Assembly (NCBI GenBank): GCA_934597175.1
Contig: CAKTQR010000020.1
Location: forward strand, 1-38,882
Length of the DNA stretch: 38,882 bases
From: an uncultured Oscillospiraceae bacterium
GTDB lineage: Bacteria; Bacillota; Clostridia; Oscillospirales; Oscillospiraceae
Reading direction: 5' to 3'
Shown: in pieces, positions 29,704 to 37,601 of the stretch
Position numbering within the stretch: the first letter of the stretch is position 1
Layout: the number at the start of each line of letters is the position of its first letter
Translations under genes and position numbers: made by a program
The notes under the pieces: generated by a model
Seen by the model: the letters and a program-made list of their open reading frames with translations, nothing else
Told to the model about the DNA's origin: nothing
Database searches by the model: none

Positions 29704-31971
29704 TTGAAAAATAATGAGAAATTTACGGAAAAAGCGGAATCGGCCATCGAGCAGGCTCGCCTTGCGGCGTTCAGCCTCGGTCACAGCTATGTGGGGACGG
29801 AGCATCTGCTGCTGGGCATCGTGCACGAGGGTGCGGGTCTGGGCGCACGGATACTGCGGGAGCGTGGCGTGTCCGAGCGCAGGCTGCGGGAGATAATTTC
29901 CGACACTGCTGGTCTCGGCGCACCCGGCACACCGGCTCAGGGGCTTACAAAGCACGCATGGTCGGCGATAGAAAAAGCGGCGGGCGATGCCGCCAAGCTC
30001 GGTCACAGCTATGTCGGTACGGAGCACATTCTGCTCGGCATACTCCGCCAGCCGGAGTGCGGCGGCGCAGCGGCGCTCGTGACCGCAGGCTTTGATCTAA
30101 ACGAAATTTACACCGACATCATGGCGGTGTTCGGTGCAGGCTCGCAGCGAGCCCGTCAGCCGCAGTCGAGTCCGAAAACGAGCACCCGCCACAGCGAGAC
30201 GAGGGTTTTAGACCAGTACAGCCGTGACCTCACGCAATTGGCTGCCTCCGGCGGCATTGAGCCGGTCATCGGTCGTGGCGAGGAGATACGCCGCAGCGTG
30301 CAGATACTTTCCCGCCGCACGAAAAACAACCCCGTGCTCATCGGCGAGCCGGGCGTGGGCAAAACAGCGGTCGCCGAGGGCATAGCACTGTACATTGCAG
30401 GCGGCAGTGCACCCGAGAGCATGGCGGGAAAGCGGCTCGTGTCGCTGGACATGCCCGCCCTCCTTGCAGGCACAAAGTACCGCGGCGACTTTGAGGAGCG
30501 TGTCAAGGCGGTCTTAAAGGATGTCAAAAAAGCCGGCGATGTCATACTTTTCATCGACGAGCTGCACACGATAATCGGCGCAGGCTCGGCAGAGGGCGCT
30601 ATCGACGCAGCGAACATTTTAAAGCCCGCATTAGGCCGTGGCGAGGTGCAGATAATCGGCGCAACGACGCCCGAGGAGTACCGCCGCCACATCGAAAAGG
30701 ACGCAGCCTTAGAGCGCCGCTTCCAGCCCGTGAAGGTCACAGAGCCCGACCGGCAAAGCACGCTCGAGATGCTGCGAAGCGTGCGGACAAGCCTTGAAAA
30801 GCACCACTGCGTGCACATATCCGACCTTGCGCTCACGGCGGCGGTCGACCTGTCGGTGCGCTATATAAACGACCGCTTCCTGCCGGACAAGGCCATTGAC
30901 CTCGTCGACGAAGCGGCGGCGCATATTCGGGTCAGCCGGGGAAGCCTCGTCACCGCCGAGGACATTGCCGATATAGTCTCGCTGTGGACGGGCATACCCG
31001 TGACGAATCTCAACTCCGACGAAAGCCGCAGGCTGCGTGACATGGAGACGATACTGCACCGCCGTGTGATAGGTCAAAGTGAGGCCGTGTCGGCGGTCGC
31101 CCGGGCAATCCGCCGCGGCAGAGTGGGGCTGTCAGACCCCAACAGGCCAATAGGCAGCTTTTTATTTCTCGGTCCGACGGGCGTTGGCAAAACGGAGCTT
31201 TGCCGTGCGCTTGCCGAAGCCGTTTACGGAGAGGCTGACGCCATGATACGCCTCGACATGTCCGAGTACATGGAAAAGCACGCCGTGAGTAAGCTCATCG
31301 GCTCGCCCCCGGGCTATGTCGGCTACGAGGACGGCGGGCAGCTGACCGAAAAGGTGCGGCGCAGGCCGTGGTCGGTGGTACTGTTTGACGAGATTGAAAA
31401 GGCGCACGAGGATGTGTGGGGCATCCTGCTTCAGATAATGGACGACGGTCACCTGACCGATTCCGGCGGGCGCAAGATAGATTTTCGCAACACCATAATC
31501 GTCATGACCTCAAACATCGGCGCAAAGGCTATGACCGAGGGGCGGCGCAGGCTCGGCTTTTCGCAGGCCGAGGGGCAGCAGGCGGCGGACACGGAGCTTA
31601 AAGAGCGTGTTAACGAGGAGCTGCGCCGGACCTTTAAGCCCGAGTTTTTAAACCGCATCGACGACACGATAATTTTTCACCGGCTCACCCGCCCCGAGAT
31701 ACGCAGCATAACGCAGCGCATGATACGCACCGTCGCAGGGCGCTTTGAGGAGCTGGGCATGGACCTTTCCGTTCCCGAGAGCGTAATCGATGTTCTCGCC
31801 GAAAAGGGCTACGACGAAAAATTCGGCGCAAGGCCGCTCAGGCGCACGATACAGAGCCTCATTGAGGACAGCGCCGCCGAAATGCTGCTCGACGGCAGGC
31901 TCGGCAGGGGCGACAGAGTGTGCGCAAGCCTGAGCGGCGAAAAAATAATTTTGACGAAAAGCGAAAGTTAA
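29704..31971 (+). CDS. clpC: ClpC-type AAA+ unfoldase lacking the middle (UVR/coiled-coil) domain
   Basis: TTG start at 29704, 9 nt after AAGGGGG; 755 residues. Two Clp N repeats (FTEKAESAIEQARLAAFSLGHSYVGTEHLLLGIV ~7-40; HSYVGTEHILLGIL ~101-114), AAA1 with Walker A GEPGVGKT (214-221) and Walker B ILFIDE, AAA2 with GPTGVGKT (490-497) and VVLFDEIEKAH. LGF at ~617-619 sits where the ClpP-docking loop lies. In ClpC of Bacillus ~60 residues of coiled-coil M-domain separate DEA...VR from DIA..VS; here DEAAAHIRVSRGSLVTAEDIADIVS is direct, so the M-domain is absent, as in ClpA. No ctsR-mcsAB partners are adjacent. Symbol by overall similarity. Confidence 0.88.
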   Translation: MKNNEKFTEKAESAIEQARLAAFSLGHSYVGTEHLLLGIVHEGAGLGARILRERGVSERRLREIISDTAGLGAPGTPAQGLTKHAWSAIEKAAGDAAKLGHSYVGTEHILLGILRQPECGGAAALVTAGFDLNEIYTDIMAVFGAGSQRARQPQSSPKTSTRHSETRVLDQYSRDLTQLAASGGIEPVIGRGEEIRRSVQILSRRTKNNPVLIGEPGVGKTAVAEGIALYIAGGSAPESMAGKRLVSLDMPALLAGTKYRGDFEERVKAVLKDVKKAGDVILFIDELHTIIGAGSAEGAIDAANILKPALGRGEVQIIGATTPEEYRRHIEKDAALERRFQPVKVTEPDRQSTLEMLRSVRTSLEKHHCVHISDLALTAAVDLSVRYINDRFLPDKAIDLVDEAAAHIRVSRGSLVTAEDIADIVSLWTGIPVTNLNSDESRRLRDMETILHRRVIGQSEAVSAVARAIRRGRVGLSDPNRPIGSFLFLGPTGVGKTELCRALAEAVYGEADAMIRLDMSEYMEKHAVSKLIGSPPGYVGYEDGGQLTEKVRRRPWSVVLFDEIEKAHEDVWGILLQIMDDGHLTDSGGRKIDFRNTIIVMTSNIGAKAMTEGRRRLGFSQAEGQQAADTELKERVNEELRRTFKPEFLNRIDDTIIFHRLTRPEIRSITQRMIRTVAGRFEELGMDLSVPESVIDVLAEKGYDEKFGARPLRRTIQSLIEDSAAEMLLDGRLGRGDRVCASLSGEKIILTKSES

Positions 31972-31979
31972 GCTATACT
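31951..31979 (+). promoter_or_regulatory. promoter within the clpC 3' end
   Basis: TTGACG (31951-31956), 17-bp spacer, TATACT (31974-31979). It would transcribe the thioesterase and glycosyltransferase genes independently of clpC. Confidence 0.65.
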
Positions 31980-32016
31980 TGTCTGTGTATTTCTATTTTA
32001 GCAACAGAGGCATAGC

Positions 32017-32406
32017 ATGGATAAGCAAAAGTATATTGAAGAAAGAAACGAATTCAGCGGCTTTAACAAGCATAACGGCATTGAGATTGTCGCCTATGAC
32101 GCCGACAGCTGCACCGTTGTCGGCAAGCTGAGCGAAAGAACGATGAATCCCCTTGAGATAACTCACGGCGGCTTTGTATACTCGCTGTGCGATGTTGCAG
32201 CGGGCGTCGCCGCCTGCTGTGACGGTCACCCGGGCGTTACGCTCAGCAGCAGCATGCATTTTCTGCACCCGTCCAAGGGCACGATGCTCCGTGCCGAGGG
32301 CAAGGTCATAAAAAGAGGCAGGACGGTGTCGGTCGTCGAGGCCTCGGTGTATGACGATCAGGATTGCCTGACCGCCTACGGAACTTTTGAGATATACTCC
32401 CTTTGA
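32017..32406 (+). CDS. PaaI-family hotdog thioesterase
   Basis: 129-residue acyl-CoA thioesterase-like protein. NPLEITHGGFVYSLCDVAAGVAA (~48-70) matches the PaaI active-site motif HGGxxxxxxD, with His and Asp for catalysis, followed by VTLSSSMHFLHPSKGTMLRAEGKVIKRGRTVSVVEASVYD, the second hotdog strand set. Substrate unknown. Ends 20 bp before the glycosyltransferase gene, probably cotranscribed. Confidence 0.88.
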   Translation: MDKQKYIEERNEFSGFNKHNGIEIVAYDADSCTVVGKLSERTMNPLEITHGGFVYSLCDVAAGVAACCDGHPGVTLSSSMHFLHPSKGTMLRAEGKVIKRGRTVSVVEASVYDDQDCLTAYGTFEIYSL

Positions 32407-32426
32407 CGGGGCGAAACGGAGGTATT

Positions 32427-33401
32427 ATGGTGCAAACGCCTGTACTGTATATCGTCATCCCCTGCTATAACGAGCAGGAGGTGCTGCCGATAACTGCGCC
32501 GATGTTTTTACAAAAGCTTCAGCAGCTCATCGGCGACGGACTTATAGCCGAGGGCAGCCGCATCATGTTCGTAAACGACGGCTCTTCAGACGGCACATGG
32601 GAGCTTATAAGGGCACTTTCCGAGGAAGACGAGCACTATATCGGCATAAGCCAAAGCCGAAACCGAGGGCACCAGAACGCCCTGCTGGCAGGGCTCATGG
32701 AGGCTAAGGAGCGCTGCGACATAAGCATCTCCATCGACTGCGACGGGCAGGACGATATAAACGCAATGGACAAGATGGTCTCGGCGTATCTCGACGGCTG
32801 CGATATAGTCTACGGCGTGCGCTCGTCCCGTGAGACCGACAGCTTTTTTAAGCGCTCCACGGCGCAGGGCTTTTATAAGCTGCTTGAGAAAATGGGCGCT
32901 GAGGTCGTGTACAACCACGCAGACTACAGGCTTTTGTCGGCAAGAGTTCTGCGGGAGCTTGCGAATTTCAGGGAGGTCAACCTCTTTCTGCGGGGCATGG
33001 TGCCGCTCGTGGGCTTTAAAAGCACCAGCGTTGAGTACGCAAGAGCCGAGCGCCTTGCCGGCGAGAGCAAATACCCGCTCAAAAAAATGCTCGCCCTTGC
33101 AGCCGACGGCATAACGAGCCTGTCCGTTAAGCCCCTGCGGCTTATCACCTCGTTCGGCGTGTTCGTGGCGGTGCTGAGCTTTACAGGCGTCATCTGGGCG
33201 ATAGTTTCCGCCCTGTGCGGCGCAACGGTCGCAGGCTGGGCGAGCACGACCTGCATCGTCTGCTTTGTCGGCGGCGTGCAGCTTATCTGCCTTGGCATAA
33301 TCGGCGAATATATCGGCAAGATATACCTCGAAACAAAGGCTCGGCCGAGGTACATAATCTCAGAGCGCACATATGACGAAAAAAACCGAGAACTTTTTTG
33401 A
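32427..33401 (+). CDS. family 2 glycosyltransferase, polyprenyl-phosphate (GtrB/dolichol-phosphate-mannose-synthase) type
   Basis: 324 residues from ATG 32427 (GGAGGT 4 nt before). GT-A domain: YIVIPCYNEQEVLP (~8-21), FVNDGSSDGTWELI (~47-60), SQSRNRGHQNALLAGL, ISIDCDGQDD (DxD-like acidic site, ~105). Two C-terminal transmembrane helices (LRLITSFGVFVAVLSFTGVIWAIVSAL and CIVCFVGGVQLICLGIIGEYIGKIYLETKARPRYII) give the membrane-bound topology of enzymes that load sugar onto undecaprenyl phosphate for export. Sugar and acceptor unknown; no cell-wall gene cluster is adjacent. Confidence 0.9.
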   Translation: MVQTPVLYIVIPCYNEQEVLPITAPMFLQKLQQLIGDGLIAEGSRIMFVNDGSSDGTWELIRALSEEDEHYIGISQSRNRGHQNALLAGLMEAKERCDISISIDCDGQDDINAMDKMVSAYLDGCDIVYGVRSSRETDSFFKRSTAQGFYKLLEKMGAEVVYNHADYRLLSARVLRELANFREVNLFLRGMVPLVGFKSTSVEYARAERLAGESKYPLKKMLALAADGITSLSVKPLRLITSFGVFVAVLSFTGVIWAIVSALCGATVAGWASTTCIVCFVGGVQLICLGIIGEYIGKIYLETKARPRYIISERTYDEKNRELF

Positions 33402-33414
33402 GTTCTCGGTTTTT
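33381..33414. terminator. bidirectional terminator after the glycosyltransferase gene
   Basis: 14-bp perfect stem, arms 33381-33394 and 33401-33414, overlapping the stop codon (33399-33401). T runs on both strands. Confidence 0.85.
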
Positions 33415-33475
33415 ATCTGTCACTCGGGCCGGGATCGCAGTCACCGAAGATCATATCGTCAATATCTGTTTCCAT
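33413..33475 (-). CDS. putative 20-aa small ORF
   Basis: Minus-strand ATG at 33473-33475 preceded by GAGGTG at 6 nt spacing; encodes METDIDDMIFGDCDPGPSDR then TAA at the edge of a strong terminator. A TATAAT (33525-33520) lies ~45 bp upstream with a poor -35. Acidic, with one Cys; no homology recognised. It might be a real small protein, or a chance ORF in the 3' region of the metallophosphoesterase transcript. Confidence 0.35.
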   Translation of the reverse strand: METDIDDMIFGDCDPGPSDR

Positions 33476-33551
33476 ATAATTCACCTCGCATTGATCTGTG
33501 CTGTTTGCAGCATACATTCATTATATGTACGGTCGGCGAAAAACATGACTG

Positions 33552-34367
33552 TTAATTTTTCAAAATGATGCTGACCACCTCGGGTCGGTTAAAAAGCCTC
33601 GGCAGCGGTACGGAATTTCCGATGCCACGGGAGACTATCATGGTGTAGCCGCTTTCAAAACGCCCCGCATCGTACTCGGGAAAGAGCGTGCGGTCGGTGC
33701 TCAGAAGCCCGCCGACGCCGGGTATGCGCACGATGCCGCCGTGGGCGTGGCCGCAGAGAATAAGCTGCACCGGCAGTTCGGGGAAGCGCTCTATCCAATA
33801 GTTGCGGTGGCCGAGCAGGACGACATAGTCGTCGGGAAGCTCCTCCCGCAGCCGCCCTATAAACTTATCCGGCGGCTCGAGATCTGCCCAGCTGTTGGGG
33901 TCTTCGACCCCGGCAAGCACGATGCGCTCGCCGTGGCGATTTATCGTCACATACTCGTTCCTGAGATATTTTACGCCGCAGCTTTCCAGAATGTCACTGA
34001 GCTCGTCAATTTCCCCCGACGCAAAATCGTGGTTGCCGCTGACGAAATACACATCGCAGATATCCGTCAGCTGCCCTACAAGCTCCCGCACTGCCTTAAG
34101 GTCGCCGCCGTCGGTGATGAAATCGCCGGTCAGGGCGATGATATCCGGCTTTTCGGCTTTGACGAGTGTGACTATATCGTCAACAAACGCAGCGCCGTGA
34201 AAGTCCGACAGCTGCACGATCTTGAAGCCCGAAAAGCTCTCGGGCAGCTCGGCGCTTTCCACCGTGTACCTTGTTGGCTGCACATTTCGGGCGCTGTCAC
34301 GCAGCAAAGCTGCGCCGAGGGCGCACAGCAGCAAAATTATCGCAAGGGCTTTTATCCGTTTTTTCAC
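33552..34367 (-). CDS. membrane-anchored calcineurin-like metallophosphoesterase
   Basis: 271 residues. N-terminal transmembrane anchor (KRIKALAIILLLCALGAALL), then the phosphoesterase motifs in order: QLSDFHG (~51-57), ALTGDFITDGGD (~78-89), VSGNHDFASG (~109-118), and CGHAHGG near 205-211, all needed for a dinuclear metal centre. The YkuE/YaeI type of this length acts on phospholipid-linked or UDP-sugar-like substrates in some bacteria; the substrate here cannot be told. Divergent from the PrsA-like gene. Confidence 0.9.
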   Translation of the reverse strand: MKKRIKALAIILLLCALGAALLRDSARNVQPTRYTVESAELPESFSGFKIVQLSDFHGAAFVDDIVTLVKAEKPDIIALTGDFITDGGDLKAVRELVGQLTDICDVYFVSGNHDFASGEIDELSDILESCGVKYLRNEYVTINRHGERIVLAGVEDPNSWADLEPPDKFIGRLREELPDDYVVLLGHRNYWIERFPELPVQLILCGHAHGGIVRIPGVGGLLSTDRTLFPEYDAGRFESGYTMIVSRGIGNSVPLPRLFNRPEVVSIILKN

Positions 34368-34395
34368 TTACCGCCCTCCGTTTACAAATTAGCAG

Positions 34396-34424
34396 TTGAA
34401 ACCGCCGTACAATTAGGTTATAAT
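34396..34424 (+). promoter_or_regulatory. promoter of the PrsA/SurA-like gene
   Basis: TTGAAA (34396-34401), 17-bp spacer, TATAAT (34419-34424). Confidence 0.75.
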
Positions 34425-34486
34425 AGTAAAATCATTTGTACTCAAAATGAACTGTGCATAGAAAAAATGTAAAGGAAGATTTATCT

Positions 34487-35710
34487 ATGAGCGCATCAAA
34501 CGAAAAAACAGCCCGCAAGACTCTAGCTGCTCAGAAAGAGGAGCTCAAAAAGAAGAAGGAAAAGACCAAGTGGACCGTGGTCGGCATCCTCATCGTAGTT
34601 TTCCTCGCCCTCGCCATTTACATCGACACCGGCGCTTTCTACAGAAATCTCACCGGCGTGACCGTTAATTACAACGCCAGCGAGGAGCTCGGCATCGAGG
34701 CCGGCAGCCGCAGCTTTACCGTTGCCGAGTGCAACTATGTATATAATATGCAGTACATGAACATGTTAAACAGCTACGGCGACTATGCTTCGCTCATCGG
34801 CCTTGATAAGTCCAAGCCCCTTGACGAGCAGAAGTGCTCCATCTCCAGCGACGCTGACGAGAACTACACTTGGGACGACTATTTCATGGACAACACCAAG
34901 ACCTTCCTCCAGCAGCTGGCAGCTCTCGAAGCCTACGCCAAGGCAAATGATATAAGCCTCGACAAGGACGACAACGCCGCTATCGACGAGCAGATGGCGA
35001 CCTTTGACGATGCGACCAAGTACGGCTACGCAAGCGCCGATAAGTTCATCTCCGCCAACTACGGCCGTGGCTGCAACAGCTCCGTCGTGCGTGAGGTCAT
35101 GGAGCTTCAGCAGCTGGCCACCAAGGCTCAGCAGTCGATCTCCGATTCCTACAGCTTCACCGCCTCCGAGCTTGCCGAAAAGTACGCAAGCGTTAAGGAC
35201 GATTACGATAAGTTCACCTACGACTTCTACCTCGTCCAGGCCGAGACCGAGACGAATGACGACGGCACGACCGCCACTCCCACCGATGCCGCCCTCACCA
35301 AGGCAATGGAGACCGCAAACTCCATCAAGGACGCAATGGATAAGGACGGTCTCACCCTCGAAAAGGCCGTGCAGAACGCCGTCAAGGACGCAAAGCTCAC
35401 CAATCAGGAGGGCACTCCCGGCAGCGATACCGAGTCCGCACTTAAAGAGTGGCTCGTAAGCTCCGAGCGCAAAAAGGGCGATGTCACCGTCATCAAAGGC
35501 AGCAACGGCGCTTACATCGTTCAGTTCCAGTCCCGCAACAACAATCAGGAAAAGACCGACGAGAGCGGCGACATGAATCTTTGCGACTACATCGCACAGA
35601 ATCTCCTGCGCAATGAGGCGCTCCAGAAATGGCAGGAGGAGAAGCTCAGCGTCGTGACCAAGGATGCAAAGACTACCACCTCCTTCGGCGCTAGATATAT
35701 AGGCAGATAA
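34487..35710 (+). CDS. membrane-anchored SurA_N/PrsA-like foldase-type protein
   Basis: 407 residues from ATG 34487 (AAAGGAAG upstream). A basic N-terminus (KKKKEKTKW) and one transmembrane helix (~35-54, WTVVGILIVVFLALAIYI) anchor it. The outside part has a SurA_N-like region (FTVAECNYVYNMQYMNML..., FLQQLAALEAYAKANDISLDKDD ~140-175), helical SSVVREVMELQQLATKA, and a C-terminal region (GDVTVIKGSNGAYIVQFQSRN) resembling the end of a parvulin-type PPIase but without a clear catalytic core. So: extracytoplasmic chaperone-like, perhaps a degenerate peptidyl-prolyl isomerase. No lipobox, unlike PrsA. Codon usage looks like a well-expressed gene. Confidence 0.75.
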   Translation: MSASNEKTARKTLAAQKEELKKKKEKTKWTVVGILIVVFLALAIYIDTGAFYRNLTGVTVNYNASEELGIEAGSRSFTVAECNYVYNMQYMNMLNSYGDYASLIGLDKSKPLDEQKCSISSDADENYTWDDYFMDNTKTFLQQLAALEAYAKANDISLDKDDNAAIDEQMATFDDATKYGYASADKFISANYGRGCNSSVVREVMELQQLATKAQQSISDSYSFTASELAEKYASVKDDYDKFTYDFYLVQAETETNDDGTTATPTDAALTKAMETANSIKDAMDKDGLTLEKAVQNAVKDAKLTNQEGTPGSDTESALKEWLVSSERKKGDVTVIKGSNGAYIVQFQSRNNNQEKTDESGDMNLCDYIAQNLLRNEALQKWQEEKLSVVTKDAKTTTSFGARYIGR

Positions 35711-35720
35711 GAAAATAAAC

Positions 35721-35752
35721 TTAAGGCCGCCTTCACGGCGGCCTTTTTAAGA
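35721..35752 (+). terminator. terminator of the PrsA/SurA-like gene
   Basis: AAGGCCGCC (35723-35731) and GGCGGCCTT (35737-35745) with a TTCAC loop, then TTTAAG. It ends only ~10 bp before the tcdA start. Confidence 0.8.
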
Positions 35753-35759
35753 TATTGCT

Positions 35760-36479
35760 ATGGATGAAAGAACTGTTAGAGCCCGTATGCTGCTCGGTGA
35801 AGCGGCAATGGAAAAATTAAAAAGCAGCCATGTCGCCGTGTTCGGTCTCGGCGGCGTAGGCTCGTGGTGCGCCGAGGCGCTGGCACGAAGCGGTGTGGGC
35901 AGGCTCACGCTCGTCGACCGTGACACCGTCGGCCGCAGCAATATAAACCGCCAGCTGTGCGCACTGGAATCGACCGTGGGTCTGGGTAAAGCCGAGGTCG
36001 TGAAAGTGAGGCTTCTCGACATCAACCCCGAGCTTGAGGTCACCGCCCTGTGCGGTCACTACGATGCCGAGCACAGGGACGAGTTTTTCGCAGACTATGA
36101 TTTTATCGTCGACTGCATCGACCTCGTTTCGTGCAAGGTCGACCTTATCCGCACCGCCAAGGAGCGTGGCATCCCCATAGTGTCCGCCTTGGGCACGGGC
36201 AACAAGTGCGATGCGCAAAAGCTCATGCTGTGCGATATTAAAAAGACCAGCAACTGTCCGCTGGCAAGGGTCGTGCGCCGTGAGCTGCGCAATATCGGCA
36301 TCGAGCATCTTGATGTCGTGTTCTCGGCCGAGGAGGCCATGCAGCCCGAGCAGCTCGAAGCTCCCCCTCCCGGCCGCCGCAGCGTGCCCGGCTCGCTGGT
36401 GTGGGTGCCGGCAAGTGCGGGACTTCTGCTGTGTCAGCATGTGGTCATGACGCTGACGAAAGATACTGTGCAAAGGTAG
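35760..36479 (+). CDS. tcdA: tRNA threonylcarbamoyladenosine dehydratase (ThiF/HesA superfamily)
   Basis: E1-like enzyme that dehydrates t6A37 of tRNA to the cyclic ct6A form using ATP. 239 residues: RARMLLGEAAMEKLKSSHVAVFGLGGVGSWCAEAL (nucleotide-binding GLGGVGS at 29-35), DRDTVGRSNINRQLCAL, DIVDCID-like FIVDCIDLVSCK, and the TcdA-specific DIKKTSNCPLARVVRRELR. The N-terminal RxxxLLG motif requires this early ATG, yet no clear ribosome binding site precedes it and a terminator ends ~10 bp upstream. Followed 8 bp later by a TetR gene. Confidence 0.92.
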   Translation: MDERTVRARMLLGEAAMEKLKSSHVAVFGLGGVGSWCAEALARSGVGRLTLVDRDTVGRSNINRQLCALESTVGLGKAEVVKVRLLDINPELEVTALCGHYDAEHRDEFFADYDFIVDCIDLVSCKVDLIRTAKERGIPIVSALGTGNKCDAQKLMLCDIKKTSNCPLARVVRRELRNIGIEHLDVVFSAEEAMQPEQLEAPPPGRRSVPGSLVWVPASAGLLLCQHVVMTLTKDTVQR

Positions 36480-36487
36480 GTTTTGGT

Positions 36488-37066
36488 ATGCCCCTCATTG
36501 TTGATAAAAATGCCGTGCGCAATGATATTCTCATGGCGTTTCAGCGGTGCATCGATAAAAAACCGCTCATGAATGTCTCTCTGCGTGATATCGCTGCCGA
36601 GGCCGGTATGTCGCACCCCAAGCTGCTCAATTATTTCGGCAGCAAGGAGGAGCTTGTGATCAGCTATGTGCGCTACACCCGTGAGTTCATGAGCGAAAAG
36701 TGCAAGCAGTGGTTTTTTGAGCACGATCGGGCAGATTACGAATCGAATCTGGCGTATATGAACGCCTTCATGAGCTATGTCGCCAACGGCCGTGTCGGCG
36801 AGGAGCGCCCGAACGCCACCACGCAGACCTATGTCCTTGCGCATTATAACAAGCGGGTCGAGGAGCTCGTCATGGGCGAGTTTCAGGAGTGGCGGCAGGT
36901 CATGGAGACCTGTCTCCGGCGCATCTACGGCCCGGAGGTCGGCAAAAAAGAGGCCGAGTGCATGATGATCCTCATCGCCGGCACATTCATTTGCAACTAC
37001 AACAAAGCCCTCACCGGCGCCATAAACGACAACATCCTCGGCAGCTTCGCCAAGCTGCTGGAGTAA
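36488..37066 (+). CDS. TetR-family transcriptional regulator
   Basis: 192 residues from ATG 36488. N-terminal TetR HTH: AVRNDILMAFQRCIDKKPLMNVSLRDIAAEAGMSHPKLLNYFGSKEELVISYVRY (~9-63), with the diagnostic YFGSKEEL. The helical C-terminal ligand domain is intact (FICNYNKALTGAIND). Starts 8 bp after tcdA, so probably cotranscribed. No target apparent; no efflux gene adjacent. Confidence 0.88.
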   Translation: MPLIVDKNAVRNDILMAFQRCIDKKPLMNVSLRDIAAEAGMSHPKLLNYFGSKEELVISYVRYTREFMSEKCKQWFFEHDRADYESNLAYMNAFMSYVANGRVGEERPNATTQTYVLAHYNKRVEELVMGEFQEWRQVMETCLRRIYGPEVGKKEAECMMILIAGTFICNYNKALTGAINDNILGSFAKLLE

Positions 37067-37069
37067 AAT

Positions 37070-37097
37070 AAGCGGCGAAACCGAAGTTTCGCCGCTT
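37070..37097 (-). terminator. hairpin between TetR gene and small ORF
   Basis: 12-bp perfect stem, arms 37070-37081 and 37086-37097, CGAA loop. On the minus strand ATTTTA follows (T-rich), so it can terminate the 37-codon ORF; on the plus strand there is no T tract but it ends the TetR message. Confidence 0.65.
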
Positions 37098-37109
37098 CAT
37101 ATGTAAGAC

Positions 37110-37223
37110 TTAGAGGCCCTTGCCGTCCAGCCACTCGGCTATTGCAAGGATGATGTTCTGCTCGTAGCCGTCGTTGGTCCAACCGAGGATCTTTGCTACA
37201 TGCTCAAGAATTCCGCTAAACAT
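37110..37223 (-). CDS. putative 37-aa amphipathic small protein
   Basis: Minus-strand ATG at 37221-37223 with GGAG 8 nt upstream, preceded by a second GGGAG that would serve a 3-codon mini-ORF (ATG GAG AAA TAA). The product starts MFSGILEHVAKILGW and ends AIAEWLDGKGL: an amphipathic helix, a polar middle (TNDGYEQN) and a second helix. It has its own terminator after the stop. No family recognised. The good ribosome binding site, terminator and helix pattern favour a real gene, but no promoter was seen. 37224-37348 holds nothing else I can support. Confidence 0.5.
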   Translation of the reverse strand: MFSGILEHVAKILGWTNDGYEQNIILAIAEWLDGKGL

Positions 37224-37348
37224 AATTATTTCTCCATTATTTCTCCCTTCTTTGTTTTAGCTGATGCGCTTTTGCGCCTTCACTAAAAAAAACAGCGAAA
37301 TCCGGCCGATATTTCAAATCTTTCGGTTATTTTTGCGGCAATACACTC

Positions 37349-37377
37349 TTGCACCCCTCCCCGTTTTGGGTTATAAT
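37349..37377 (+). promoter_or_regulatory. promoter of tRNA-Pro
   Basis: TTGCAC (37349-37354), 17-bp spacer, TATAAT (37372-37377), ~30 bp before the mature tRNA. Confidence 0.75.
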
Positions 37378-37414
37378 CGAAAAGCCGACCGCCAAGGTGG
37401 CGGAGTATTCGTAT

Positions 37415-37490
37415 CCGGGTGTAGCGCAGTTGGTAGCGCGCCTGCTTTGGGAGCAGGATGCCGGGGGTTCAAGTCCCTCCACTCGGACCA
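37415..37490 (+). tRNA. tRNA-Pro (UGG)
   Basis: 76 nt fold as a cloverleaf: acceptor CCGGGTG/CACTCGG (one G-U), D arm GCGC-AGTTGGTA-GCGC, anticodon stem CCTGC/GCAGG around TTTGGGA with anticodon TGG, T arm GGGGG-TTCAAGT-CCCTC region, discriminator A and encoded CCA. C1-G72 pairing agrees with tRNA-Pro. Confidence 0.96.
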
Positions 37491-37524
37491 AAAAATCCTG
37501 TCGGACTTCCGACAGGATTTTTCA
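37491..37524 (+). terminator. terminator of tRNA-Pro
   Basis: 14-bp stem, arms 37491-37504 and 37509-37522, ACTT loop, T run at the 3' side, starting directly after CCA. Confidence 0.85.
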
Positions 37525-37550
37525 ATGAATAATGAATGATCCCCCCGGGC

Positions 37551-37579
37551 TTGCAACTCGGTCTGTTGCATGGTATTAT
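37551..37579 (+). promoter_or_regulatory. promoter and operator of the broken TetR gene
   Basis: TTGCAA (37551-37556), 17-bp spacer, TATTAT (37574-37579). The spacer contains the perfect inverted repeat TGCAAC-N7-GTTGCA (37552-37570), a likely TetR-type operator for autoregulation. Confidence 0.6.
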
Positions 37580-37601
37580 CAACACACCGGAGGTGGAGAG
37601 G

